In this document: piece after piece, positions 39,590 to 48,311 of the stretch
Position numbering within the stretch: position 1 is the first letter of the stretch
Layout of the letters: each line of letters opens with the position of its first letter
Source of the DNA: Achromobacter sp. ASV32
GTDB taxonomy: Bacteria > Pseudomonadota > Gammaproteobacteria > Burkholderiales > Burkholderiaceae_B
Reading direction: 5' to 3'
DNA: 64,000 bases
Assembly (NCBI RefSeq): GCF_016428805.1
Contig: NZ_JAELTJ010000007.1
Coordinates: 1-64,000 of the forward strand
Made by a program: the position numbers and the translations under genes
Notes under the pieces: model-generated
Database searches by the model: none
Told to the model about the DNA's origin: nothing
Seen by the model: only the letters and a program-made list of their open reading frames with translations

Positions 39590-39644
39590 GCCCCCACCCT
39601 CTTTTCACGTCGGCCTGCCCGATATCCCGTCCCTGGAGTTGAAC

Positions 39645-41177
39645 ATGCTCTCCCTACGCAAAACCTTCACCGCCACCGCCCTGGCCCTGGCGCTGGGCGG
39701 CGCGCTGCCCGCGGTCCTGTCGACCGCGCAAGCCGCCGGCACGCTCAACGTCGCCATCAACCAGGACCCGGGCAGCTGGGACCCGATCGATACCTTCGTG
39801 ACCTTCTGGGGGTCGGTCGGCAGCAACCTGTACGACGGCCTGACCATGCGCGGCGCCGACCTGAAGCTGCAACCGGGCCTGGCCACCAAGTGGGAATACC
39901 TGGACGACAACAAGCGCCTGCGCTTTACCCTGCGCCAGGGCGTGAAGTTCCACAACGGCGAGCCCTTCAACGCCGAGGCCGTGAAGTTCACGTTCGAGCG
40001 TCTGCTGGGCGCGGAAGGCGCCAAGGGCCCGCAGAAGTCCAACTACGACTCGATCGGCGAGGTCAAGGTGGTGGACGAGTACACCGTCGACTTCATCCTG
40101 AAACAGCCGGACCCGGTGCTGCTGACCAAGCTGGCCGGCTACGGCGCCATGATCGTGCCGCCCAAGTACATCCAGGAAAAGGGTGAAGACAACTTCAACA
40201 CCCATCCGGTCGGCACGGGCCCGTTCAAGTTCGAAAGCTACCAGCCCAAGGTCAACGTGACCCTGGCGCGCAACGACGACTACTGGGGCGGCAAGCCCAA
40301 GCTGGACAAGGTGGTCTACCGCTTCATCGGCGAACCCGGCACCCAGGTGGCCGAGCTGCAGGCCGGCCGCATCGACGTCGCCACGCTGATCCCGCTGGGC
40401 CTGATCGAGACCGTGAAGAAATCGGGCAACGCCGACGTCATTTCCACCGGCGGCCCCGTAGCCTTCGCGCTGCGCTACAACACCAAGACCGGCATCACCC
40501 AGAACCGCGACGTGCGCCGCGCGCTGATCATGGCCGTGGACCGCGACGCCATCGTCAAGCAACTGCTGCTGGGCCAGGCCAAGACCATCGCCAGCTTCCA
40601 GGGCCCGCAGTCGTTCGGCTACAACCCCGACCAGAAGCCCCTGCCGTTCAACCCCGCCGAAGCCAAGAAGCTGCTGGCCGGCGCCGGCATCAAGGCGGGC
40701 GCCACCGTGCAGATCGACGTGCGCGGCAGCGACTCGAACTTCCGCGAAGTGGCCCAGGCGGTGTCGGGCTACCTGCAGGCGGTGGGCGTGCGCGCCACGA
40801 TCAAGCCGTATGAAACCGGCGTGCTGCTCAACGACATCATCCCCGGCGGCAAGACCGGCGAGATGTGGCAGAACCAGTGGGGCGGCTGGACGTACGACTA
40901 CGACAACACGGCCTACCTGATGTATCACTCGGGCCAGAAGTGGAATCCGTACGACAACGACCCCAAGCTGAACGCCATGCTGGAAGCCCAGCGCACTGTC
41001 TACGACGTGAAAAAGCGCGAAGCCATGCTGCAGGAAATCGCCGGCTACGTGGCCGACCAGGCGCTGGAACTGCCGCTGTACAGCCTGAACACGATCGTGG
41101 GCGTGAACAAGCGCGTGAAGCACCTGGAAGTCCCGGGCGACATCCGCTTCCGCTTTGTCGACACCACGGTAGAGTAA
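39645..41177 (+). CDS. Peptide-type ABC binding protein of second importer
   Basis: A 510-residue family 5 periplasmic binding protein with a Sec signal peptide (MLSLRKTFTATALALALG, cut near AQA-AGTL). Family motifs include LTMRGADLKLQPGLATKWEY, FTLRQGVKFHNGEPFNAEAVKFTFE and VGTGPFKFESYQP. CTGGAG precedes the MLSLRK start; the longer frame begins inside the ATPase gene. Its ligand is probably a short peptide or muropeptide, given the peptidase gene later in the same operon. Confidence 0.92.
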   Translation: MLSLRKTFTATALALALGGALPAVLSTAQAAGTLNVAINQDPGSWDPIDTFVTFWGSVGSNLYDGLTMRGADLKLQPGLATKWEYLDDNKRLRFTLRQGVKFHNGEPFNAEAVKFTFERLLGAEGAKGPQKSNYDSIGEVKVVDEYTVDFILKQPDPVLLTKLAGYGAMIVPPKYIQEKGEDNFNTHPVGTGPFKFESYQPKVNVTLARNDDYWGGKPKLDKVVYRFIGEPGTQVAELQAGRIDVATLIPLGLIETVKKSGNADVISTGGPVAFALRYNTKTGITQNRDVRRALIMAVDRDAIVKQLLLGQAKTIASFQGPQSFGYNPDQKPLPFNPAEAKKLLAGAGIKAGATVQIDVRGSDSNFREVAQAVSGYLQAVGVRATIKPYETGVLLNDIIPGGKTGEMWQNQWGGWTYDYDNTAYLMYHSGQKWNPYDNDPKLNAMLEAQRTVYDVKKREAMLQEIAGYVADQALELPLYSLNTIVGVNKRVKHLEVPGDIRFRFVDTTVE

Positions 41178-41312
41178 GGCCCCCCCGAAGCGCTACGCGC
41201 TTTCCCCCAGGGGCATGCCAGCGGACCGGCGGAGCCCGGATCCGCGGCATCCCGCTAGAGCCGTGCGCAATAAAGCAGTAACGATATCTATTGAAGCATT
41301 AACCCTACTGAC

Positions 41313-41336
41313 CCACCCCGGTGAAAACCGGGGTGG
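41313..41336 (+). promoter_or_regulatory. GAAA-tetraloop hairpin just upstream of permease start
   Basis: A perfect 10-bp stem (41313-41322 with 41327-41336) closed by GAAA, a very stable tetraloop. The only Shine-Dalgarno-like bases before the permease ATG at 41343 (GGGGTGG) lie inside the 3' arm. This can lower translation of the permease and shield the binding-protein mRNA. The rest of the 165-base gap from 41178 is GC-rich, with a second small stem AAGCGC/GCGCTT at 41188-41202. Confidence 0.6.
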
Positions 41337-41342
41337 CGCCTC

Positions 41343-42266
41343 ATGACCGGATTTCTGATTAAACGCGTGTTGCAGGCGATCTTCGTGATCGTGGCCGTGA
41401 CGCTGCTTGTTTCCTATGCCGTGCGCCTGACCGGCGACCCCGCCCTGATGCTCAGCCAGGGCTCGGGCAGCGTCACCGAGCAGGACCTGGCCAACATCCG
41501 CCAGGCGCTGGGCCTGAACCGCCCGTTCCATGTGCAGTACCTGAGCTACATGCAGGGCCTCCTGCATGGCGACTTCGGCCGCAGCTTCATGGGCGGCACG
41601 CCGGTCGCCAAGCTGATCGGCGACGCCCTGCCGGCCACGCTGATGCTGGCCTTCACGTCGCTGATCGCGTCGATCCTGATTTCGCTGCCGCTGGGTATCC
41701 AGGCCGCCATCAAGCGCGGCAAGGCCACCGACCAGACCATCCGCATCCTGTCGCTGGTGGGGCTGTCGTTTCCGAATTTCTGGCTGGCGCTGATGCTGGT
41801 GCTGCTGCTGTCGATCACCTTCCCCCTGCTGCCGCCTTCGGGCTGGAGCGGTCCGGCCAGCCTGGTGCTGCCGTCGCTGACGATGGCCATCATCCTGTCG
41901 GCCACCAATATCCGGCTGGTGCGCACCACCATGCTCGAAACGCTGTCCGCGCAATACATCATGGTGGCCCGCAGCAAGGGCCTGAAAGAACGCGTGGTGC
42001 TGTACAAGCACGCGCTGCGCAATTGCGCCATTCCGCTCATCACCTACCTGGGCCTGCAGTTCGGCGGTCTGATCGGCGGCATCGTCGTCATTGAAATGGT
42101 GTTCAACTGGCCCGGCCTGGGCACGCTGGCATTCGACGCGATTTCCGGCCGCGACTACCCGGTGCTGCAAGGCACGGTCACCGTGCTGGCCGCCGTCATT
42201 GTCCTGGTCAACCTGATCGTCGACATCGCCTACGGCATCGTCGATCCCCGTATCCGCACGCGGTAA
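41343..42266 (+). CDS. ABC importer permease, DppB type (second importer)
   Basis: A 307-residue permease. The N-terminal helix MTGFLIKRVLQAIFVIVAVTLLV is followed by the periplasmic ALGLNRPFHVQYLSYM, the EAA loop MVARSKGLKERVVLYKHALRNCAIP and four further helices. Translation start lies 6 bases after the tetraloop hairpin. It pairs with the DppC-type permease 5 bases downstream. Confidence 0.92.
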   Translation: MTGFLIKRVLQAIFVIVAVTLLVSYAVRLTGDPALMLSQGSGSVTEQDLANIRQALGLNRPFHVQYLSYMQGLLHGDFGRSFMGGTPVAKLIGDALPATLMLAFTSLIASILISLPLGIQAAIKRGKATDQTIRILSLVGLSFPNFWLALMLVLLLSITFPLLPPSGWSGPASLVLPSLTMAIILSATNIRLVRTTMLETLSAQYIMVARSKGLKERVVLYKHALRNCAIPLITYLGLQFGGLIGGIVVIEMVFNWPGLGTLAFDAISGRDYPVLQGTVTVLAAVIVLVNLIVDIAYGIVDPRIRTR

Positions 42267-42271
42267 GCCCT

Positions 42272-43138
42272 ATGCAGACCACTACCCCCACCGCCGCCCC
42301 CGCCGCGCCCAAGCCGCGCAGCCGCTATCGTTCGCTGGAATTCGTGCTGGGCGCCTTGCTGACCGGCCTGATGGTCATTCTGGTGCTGGCATCGGGCTGG
42401 CTGTTTCCCGATGGCGGCGAAGCCATGGACCTGGCCGCCCGCCTGACCGCCCCGTTCACCACGGCCGCCCACCCCTTCGGCACCGACCCGCTGGGCCGGG
42501 ACGTGCTGGCCCGCGTGATCGTGGGCGGCAAGATCTCACTGATGGTGGGCTTCATCTCGGTGCTGGGCGGCGCCCTGCTGGGCATCGTCATGGGCCTGAT
42601 CGCCGGCTACTACCGCGGCTTCTGGGACATGATCGTGATGCGCTTTGCCGACGTGCAGCTGGCGCTGCCGTTCATCCTGGTGGCGATCACCTTCATCGCC
42701 ATCCTGGGCGGCGGACTGTTCAACGTCATTTTCTTCATGATCATTTCGCAGTGGGTGCAGTATGCGCGCCTGGTGCGGGCGCAGGTGCTGGCGCTGCGTG
42801 AACGCGAATTCGTGCTGGCCGCGCGCGCCTTCGGCGTGCGCGACCTGGCCATGATCCGCCACCACATCGTGCCCAACCTGCTGGGCCCGCTGGTCATCCT
42901 GATGACGCTGAACGTGGCCAACAATATCCTGCTGGAAAGCAGCCTGACCTTTCTGGGCCTGGGCGTGGACCCCATGATCCCGAGCTGGGGCGGTATGCTG
43001 GCCGATGGCCGCACCTACATGCAGACGGCGTGGTGGGTCAGCGTGTTTCCGGGACTGGCGATCATGCTGACAGTGCTGGGCTTGAATCTGCTGGGCGACT
43101 GGCTGCGCGACCGTCTTGACCCCACCGGGAAGGTGTAG
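42272..43138 (+). CDS. ABC importer permease, DppC type (second importer)
   Basis: A 288-residue permease with the DppC layout: HPFGTDPLGRDVLARVIVGGKISLMVGF near the start, EAA loop FVLAARAFGVRDLAMIRHHIVPNLLGP, and the final SWGGMLADGRTYMQTAWWVSVFPG motif. It completes the channel with the preceding subunit. Its stop codon is directly followed by the triple 80-bp repeat. Confidence 0.92.
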   Translation: MQTTTPTAAPAAPKPRSRYRSLEFVLGALLTGLMVILVLASGWLFPDGGEAMDLAARLTAPFTTAAHPFGTDPLGRDVLARVIVGGKISLMVGFISVLGGALLGIVMGLIAGYYRGFWDMIVMRFADVQLALPFILVAITFIAILGGGLFNVIFFMIISQWVQYARLVRAQVLALREREFVLAARAFGVRDLAMIRHHIVPNLLGPLVILMTLNVANNILLESSLTFLGLGVDPMIPSWGGMLADGRTYMQTAWWVSVFPGLAIMLTVLGLNLLGDWLRDRLDPTGKV

Positions 43139-43368
43139 GCCCCCACGCCGCACCCGCTGCGCGGGCTTGCTGCCCCCCCGAGGGGGCGGCCCCGCCTTGG
43201 GGCGGCCCGAAGGACAAGGCCCCCACGCCGCACCCGCTGCGCGGGCTTGCTGCCCCCCCGAGGGGGCGGCCCCGCCTTGGGGCGGCCCGAAGGATAAGGC
43301 CCCCACGCCGCACCCGCTGCGCGGGCTTGCTGCCCCCCGAGGGGGCGGCCCCGCCTTGGGGCGGCCCG
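43138..43368 (+). repeat. Three tandem 80-bp hairpin-rich repeats
   Basis: Three near-identical units start at 43138, 43218 and 43298 (80-base period; the last is a base shorter in its C-run and ends about 43368). Units differ by one C/T change (GGACAA versus GGATAA). Each contains CCCGC-TGC-GCGGG, CCCCC-GA-GGGGG and GCCCC-GCCTT-GGGGC stems, so every copy can fold into several hairpins. The placement at the end of the transport genes and before the peptidase gene resembles a REP/BIME-like element acting as mRNA stabiliser or partial terminator. It is not a CRISPR: there are no spacers. Confidence 0.85.
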
Positions 43369-43413
43369 GCGGCGGGGCAGTGGGCCGTCGGGGTTAGGCA
43401 CATTTGAGGATTG

Positions 43414-45159
43414 ATGACGATGGTTTTGCTGGAAAAAACATTCGATCGCACGCTGGACGTGTGGGTCCATGCCTACAAGGCGCCGGCCTGGCGCGGCGCC
43501 ACGGTCGAGGGCTGGCTGTTCGAAGGCGTGGAGGCGCGCCGCGAGGCCGAGGCGCGGCTGGCACAGGCAGGCGTCACCGCACGCTTTCGCAGCGCCTACA
43601 AGCCGCTGGTGCACTACTTCCTGGAAGAAGTGCAGCGCGACGGCCTGGTGTCGGTCGACCTGCGCTATCCGCTGCATGAACACGCCCAGGCCAAGCGTTT
43701 CACGCTGGAAGCCTACCCGCTGACCGCGCTACTGCCGGGCGTGCGCGTCGCGATGCACGCCGGCGGATCGGACCTGCACTACGACGTGGTCCTGACCTAC
43801 GCCGACGGCAGCCGCCGCGAAGACCGCGTGTACGCCCCCAACCTGCTCGGCCAGGCCCAGGACGGCACGCCCGAACTGTCGCCCACCGGCTGGCTGCGCG
43901 TGCGCGACGCCGACGGCGCGGTCCAGACCGATGCGGCGCAGGCCACCGAATACCAACTGGCCTTCCGCAGCATCGTGGACGCGGTGCGCAACCATGCCTG
44001 GGGCGCGCACGAACCCTACTTCGACCGCCTGGAAATCCGCGTCGACCTGCCGGGCATGGATTTCGCCCTGCCGGTGGACGAAGAGATCGTCAGCACCTTC
44101 GAAGCGCTGCACGAAGACCTGTATTTCTCGCTGCTGGAACACTTCCAGCAGCACTCGGGCCGCCCGTCCGGCGACCGCGGCCTGCAACCCGGCCAGATCA
44201 TTCCCGACATCCGCCGCCACGACGGCGCGGCGCGCGTGTCGGTCACGCTGGAGCCCTTCGCCGCGCTGGCGGTGGTCGCGCCCGCGCCGCTGGCCGGCCC
44301 GCTGGCCGAGCTGCGCGAACCGCTGCCCGCCCCGCAGATCGCCGGCTGCATGGCCGCGCTGGGTGGCGACGCCTTCCAGGCCGTGTCGCGCCAGGGCCGT
44401 CCGGTGCTGGGCACGTACCTGCGCGGCCCCGGCCCCGCGGTATTCATTTCGGGCGCGCAGCACGCCAATGAAACCTCGGGCGTGGTGGGCGCCCTGCGCG
44501 CCGCGCAGGCGCTCAAGGCCCGCGGCGACGCGCACTTCGCGCTGATCGCCTCGGAAAACCCCGACGGCTACGCGCTGTTCAACCGCCTGCGCGAACAGCA
44601 CCCGCGCCACATGCTGCATGCCTCGCGCTACAGCGCGCTGGGCGACGACATCGCCTACCGGGAACACGCGCCGTTCTTCGAGCGCGACGGCCGGCACCAG
44701 GCCCACGCCATCAGCGGCGCGCAACTGCACATCAATCTGCACGGCTATCCGGCGCATGAGTGGACCCGCCCCCTGTCGGGCTACCTGCCCCGTCATTTCG
44801 AACTGTGGACGATTCCCAAAGGCTTCTTCCTGGTACTGCGCCACCACCCCGGCTGGAGCGAGCGCGCCCGCCGCCTGATCGAAGGCGTGACGGCGCGACT
44901 GGCCCGCAACGTGCCCGGCCTGGTGGAATTCAACGCCCGCCAGCTTGAACTATTTCACGCGCACGCGCTCGAAACCGGATTCGATGTGCTGAACGGCATT
45001 CCCGTGCAGGTCACGCAGACCGACCGGGAAGAACTGCCGATGGCGTTGATTTCCGAGTTTCCGGATGAAACCGTCTACGGGGACCGCTTCGTTTTCGCGC
45101 ATACTGTGCAAATGGAAACCGTCTTGGCGGCCACTGACATTTACCGATCGGGCTTGTAG
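43414..45159 (+). CDS. M14-family zinc carboxypeptidase-like protein, cytosolic
   Basis: A 581-residue protein. The C-terminal half is an M14 metallopeptidase domain: zinc ligands His350 and Glu353 in QHANETSG, and a histidine near 443 in HINLHGYPAHEW. A glutamate in the late ISEFPDETVYGD region is a candidate catalytic base. The N-terminal 330 residues form a separate beta-rich region. No signal peptide is visible. It follows the second peptide importer after the repeats, so it probably trims imported peptides in the cytosol. ATG at 43414 chosen; ATG at 43420 is equally possible (GAGGA lies at 43406-43410). Confidence 0.83.
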   Translation: MTMVLLEKTFDRTLDVWVHAYKAPAWRGATVEGWLFEGVEARREAEARLAQAGVTARFRSAYKPLVHYFLEEVQRDGLVSVDLRYPLHEHAQAKRFTLEAYPLTALLPGVRVAMHAGGSDLHYDVVLTYADGSRREDRVYAPNLLGQAQDGTPELSPTGWLRVRDADGAVQTDAAQATEYQLAFRSIVDAVRNHAWGAHEPYFDRLEIRVDLPGMDFALPVDEEIVSTFEALHEDLYFSLLEHFQQHSGRPSGDRGLQPGQIIPDIRRHDGAARVSVTLEPFAALAVVAPAPLAGPLAELREPLPAPQIAGCMAALGGDAFQAVSRQGRPVLGTYLRGPGPAVFISGAQHANETSGVVGALRAAQALKARGDAHFALIASENPDGYALFNRLREQHPRHMLHASRYSALGDDIAYREHAPFFERDGRHQAHAISGAQLHINLHGYPAHEWTRPLSGYLPRHFELWTIPKGFFLVLRHHPGWSERARRLIEGVTARLARNVPGLVEFNARQLELFHAHALETGFDVLNGIPVQVTQTDREELPMALISEFPDETVYGDRFVFAHTVQMETVLAATDIYRSGL

Positions 45160-45167
45160 CGCTTGTC

Positions 45168-45605
45168 ATGAACATCCGAGAACGCAACCACGGCGACGAC
45201 CTCGCCCTGGTGGATATCTGGCTCCGTTCGGTGCGCGCCACCCACACGTTCCTGAGCGAAAAGGAAATCCAGGCCATGTACCCGCAGGTGCTCAACACCT
45301 ACCTGCCGTCGGTACGCGTGTGGGTCTGCGAAGACGACGCCGGCGAGGTCGCCGGCTTCATGGGCCTGAACGGCAACAAGGTCGAAATGCTGTTTGTCGA
45401 CGCCAACAAGCGCGGCAAGGGCGCCGGGCGCCGCCTGCTGAATTTCGCGCTGTCCCTGCACGGCAGCCTGCGGGTGGATGTGAACGAACAGAACCCGCAG
45501 GCGCACGGTTTCTACAAGCACTACGGCTTCCAGGATGTGGGACGGTCGGAGACCGACGCGGCCGGCCAGCCGCGGCCGATCATCCACATGAAACTGGCGG
45601 GCTGA
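45168..45605 (+). CDS. GNAT acetyltransferase in peptide operon
   Basis: A 145-residue GNAT with the acetyl-CoA loop ANKRGKGAGRRLLNFAL and the C-terminal strand VDVNEQNPQAHGFYKHYGFQDVGR, typical of small amine acetylators such as the YjaB group. It starts 8 bases after the peptidase gene, so it is translated with it. It may acetylate a peptide or amino-acid product of import; no substrate is evident. Confidence 0.87.
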   Translation: MNIRERNHGDDLALVDIWLRSVRATHTFLSEKEIQAMYPQVLNTYLPSVRVWVCEDDAGEVAGFMGLNGNKVEMLFVDANKRGKGAGRRLLNFALSLHGSLRVDVNEQNPQAHGFYKHYGFQDVGRSETDAAGQPRPIIHMKLAG

Positions 45606-45665
45606 CCTGTGGCCGGTGGCCGCCCCATCTTCCACCCTCTAAGGGGGGCTGCCGATGCCCCTTGC

Positions 45666-45878
45666 CTACTTCGTTTCGCCGTGCCGCGCGCGCCACGCCT
45701 TGAGCGCGTCGCGGTATTCGTCCATCGCTTCGTTATAGGTGTCGTAGACGCACGGGATGCAGCCGCTGTTGCAGCATTCCTCGGGCGCGGGCGCTTCGGG
45801 CGGGGTGGGCGGCGGATCGTCGTCGGGGGTGCACGGGGTAGCGCGGGTCGTCATGGCAGCATTGAACACGGCATTCAT
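45666..45878 (-). CDS. Small oxidoreductase-like domain protein
   Basis: A 70-residue protein with the cysteine pattern ECCNSGCIPCVYDTYNEAMDEY, the oxidoreductase-like (PF09791-type) short domain seen alone in proteobacteria and at the N-terminus of eukaryotic reductases. The N-terminal Pro/Asp-rich part is low complexity. The start at 45878 overlaps the preceding GNAT stop by 4 bases; ATG 45854 is an alternative. Function unknown; metal or flavin contact is plausible. Confidence 0.72.
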   Translation of the reverse strand: MNAVFNAAMTTRATPCTPDDDPPPTPPEAPAPEECCNSGCIPCVYDTYNEAMDEYRDALKAWRARHGETK

Positions 45879-46468
45879 ACCGCCATGTTAGCGCCGCCGC
45901 GGGTCTGTCCGGGGACCTGGCCAGCAGCCGATGCCAGCGCCAGCCATTGCTCGCGCCGGATTTCGTAGCGCAGCTTGCGGGCATCGCCTTCGCCCGTGGT
46001 TTCGATCCAGCGCAGGCCGCACTTCTGCATGACCCGCAACGACGCGGCGTTGGCCTGCACGGCCACCGCGCTCAAGGCCTGCACCGGCAGCCGCTCGAAG
46101 CCCAGCGCCAGCAATGCCCGCGTGATCTCCGAGGCGTAGCCCCGGCCCCAACAGGCGGTCTGGAAAGCGTAGGCGATCTCGACCTGTTCCACCTTGCCCG
46201 ACACCGCCAGCTTGAGCCCGGCACGGCCCGCCAGGGCGCCGCTGTCGCGTTCGGTCAGCACATACATGCCGTAGCCCTGCTCGGCCCAATGCAACAGGTT
46301 GTGTTGCACGTAGCGCCGGCTGGACGCGGCATCGCGCGTGCCGCCCATGGTGGCCATCAGGGCGGCATCGGCGTGCATGGCGGTGATGAAAGACAGGTGG
46401 GTCTGGGACATGCGCTCGGCGCGCAGGCGCGTGGTGACGAAAGATTCAGGCAGCAAGGCGGACGGCAT
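45875..46468 (-). CDS. GNAT acetyltransferase, RimJ/RimL-like
   Basis: A 197-residue N-acetyltransferase with FVTTRLRAERMSQTHLSFITAMHAD, the core strand VEQVEIAYAFQTACWGRGYASEITRALLALG (acetyl-CoA loop) and VAVQANAASLRVMQKCGLRWIE. This architecture is that of RimJ-like enzymes. It overlaps the small cysteine protein gene by 4 bases, so they may be co-expressed. The substrate is unknown. Confidence 0.87.
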   Translation of the reverse strand: MPSALLPESFVTTRLRAERMSQTHLSFITAMHADAALMATMGGTRDAASSRRYVQHNLLHWAEQGYGMYVLTERDSGALAGRAGLKLAVSGKVEQVEIAYAFQTACWGRGYASEITRALLALGFERLPVQALSAVAVQANAASLRVMQKCGLRWIETTGEGDARKLRYEIRREQWLALASAAGQVPGQTRGGANMAV

Positions 46469-46563
46469 GGAAGCGGGCGGCAGACGAAGACAAATAATGC
46501 CTTCATCATACCGGCCCCGCCCCCCTTGCAGCCATCCGCCGAAACGGCGAATCCGCAGCCCGT

Positions 46564-48165
46564 TTACGACCCCGGCGTGGCCTTGACGTCGCCGGCCGGC
46601 TTGGCGCTGAGCGCGTCGTAGATGCGCTTGCCAACGCGTCCGTCCTGCGGCAGGTTGCGCTTTTCCTGCTCGGCGCGGACCGCGTCGCGGGTCTTGGCGC
46701 CGGGGATGCCGTCGGCGATGCCGATGTCGTAGCCCAGGCCCGAGAGCATTTCCTGCACTTGCTTGATCTGCGCGCGCGACAGGCCCGGGTCGTCGGTGGG
46801 CCAGGCGGTCGCCAGCGCCGGGCCGCCTTGCAGGCGGTTCAGCAGCAACGACACCGCCAGGCCGTAGCGGCGCGACTGGTTGTAGTGCAGGATCGCGTCG
46901 AAATTGACGGTGGCCAGGAAGATCGGGCCGGTGGCGCCGGTGGGCGCGAACAGATAGGCCTGCTCATCGTTGCCCGAGGCCAGCTTGAGCGCCGAACCGT
47001 TGCCTTGCTTGACGCCTGCCTGCGCCCACTGGGCGATGCTGCGGCGGTCTTGCGAGCCGACATATTCGGCATCCGGCGCGGGCGGGATGGCCGCGGCCAC
47101 GTCGGCCGGCACCCGCACTTCGACCACGGCGGGCAGGCCGTGCGTCCATTTGGCGCGGCGCTTGCGCAGGTGGTTGGCGGTGGACGCCAGGGCGTCCGGC
47201 AGCGAGTTGTACAGGTCAATCTTGCCGTCGCCGTCGCCATCCGCGGCCAGCTCGTAGAACGAGGTGGGGATGAACTGCGTCATGCCGAAGGCGCCGCTCC
47301 AGGAACCGACGAAACTGTCGGCCGGCACGATGCCGTCGCGCAGCAGGCGCACCGAGGCGTAGGCGTTCTTTTCCCACAGCGGCTTGTTCTCGGTGCAGGC
47401 GCGGGTCAGCCAGGCGTTGAGCACGTCGGTCTTGCCGATCTGGCGGCCGTAGTTGGTTTCGATGCCGAAGATGGCGACCAGCGTGGCCGGGTCCACCTGG
47501 TATTGCTGGCTGATGGCGCCCAGCTGCTTGCCATACTTGGCCAGCACGGCGCGGCCGTCGTTGACGCGTTCGTCATCGACCGTCTTGGCGATGTAGTCCC
47601 ACCAGCTTTCGCGGCCTTCGGGTTGGCCCTGGGCGGACGCGACGGTGGTGGGCAGCAGCTTGGCGTTGGCCGTGTACTTGTCCCAGTCGGCCACCGTCAG
47701 GCCGTTGGCCGTGGCGCCCTTGCGCAGCTTGGCGATGCAGGCCTTGGTGTCCAGTTCGGTCGGGATGATGACCTTGGGCGAGGTGGCCGAGGCGGCCGGC
47801 GCCGGGGCCGCTGCGGGTGCGGCGGCGGGAGCCGGCGCAGGTGCGGCGGCAGGGGCTGGCACAGGTGCGGCGGCGGGCGCTGGCGCATGGACGTTGGTCG
47901 GCGGCGCGGCCAGCGACGAATCGGGCTCGACTGCGGGGGCAGGCGCCGCGGGAGCGGCAGTCGCAGCCGGCGTCGACGGGTCGTCGAAGCTGCGCTTGGG
48001 CGTCAGCACCGGCGCGGGCGCCGGCTGCGCCGTGGAACTGCGCGAACCGGTGGCGGAAGACGGCCCTTCGGCCTGGGCAACGCCCACGGCGGCCACGCTC
48101 AACGCGGCGGCCAGTACGGCGCGGGCAAAGGGATCGATTCGGGCGCGAAGAAGACGCTGTCGCAT
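46564..48165 (-). CDS. mltB: Lytic murein transglycosylase, MltB family
   Basis: A 533-residue periplasmic peptidoglycan-cutting enzyme. A signal peptide is followed by a long Ala/Pro-rich linker (about residues 35-130) built from repeated APAPAAA units. The SLT_2 catalytic domain has IFGIETNYGRQIGK (with the catalytic glutamate) and GAFGMTQFIPTSFYELAADGDGDGKIDL. A C-terminal peptidoglycan-binding domain spans LSGLGYDIGIADGIPGAKTRDAVRAEQ. It makes 1,6-anhydro-muropeptides. The linker length exceeds that of E. coli MltB and may span the periplasm; no lipobox is visible. Confidence 0.9.
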   Translation of the reverse strand: MRQRLLRARIDPFARAVLAAALSVAAVGVAQAEGPSSATGSRSSTAQPAPAPVLTPKRSFDDPSTPAATAAPAAPAPAVEPDSSLAAPPTNVHAPAPAAAPVPAPAAAPAPAPAAAPAAAPAPAASATSPKVIIPTELDTKACIAKLRKGATANGLTVADWDKYTANAKLLPTTVASAQGQPEGRESWWDYIAKTVDDERVNDGRAVLAKYGKQLGAISQQYQVDPATLVAIFGIETNYGRQIGKTDVLNAWLTRACTENKPLWEKNAYASVRLLRDGIVPADSFVGSWSGAFGMTQFIPTSFYELAADGDGDGKIDLYNSLPDALASTANHLRKRRAKWTHGLPAVVEVRVPADVAAAIPPAPDAEYVGSQDRRSIAQWAQAGVKQGNGSALKLASGNDEQAYLFAPTGATGPIFLATVNFDAILHYNQSRRYGLAVSLLLNRLQGGPALATAWPTDDPGLSRAQIKQVQEMLSGLGYDIGIADGIPGAKTRDAVRAEQEKRNLPQDGRVGKRIYDALSAKPAGDVKATPGS

Positions 48166-48311
48166 GGCAATCCTGAAAAATCGAAGTCAGCCCGGATCGT
48201 ACCGCGACCGGCCGCCGAAATCGAACGGACCGGCCCCACTTATCCCGCTTCAAGCGGCCTGCCTTGATCGGTGCCCCCCAGGATGCCGCCATTGCGGGCA
48301 GCGGCCAACGG

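Noticed and set aside
43138-43368. Possible CRISPR array
   Set aside because: The 80-bp units are directly adjacent with no unique spacers and fold into GC hairpins.
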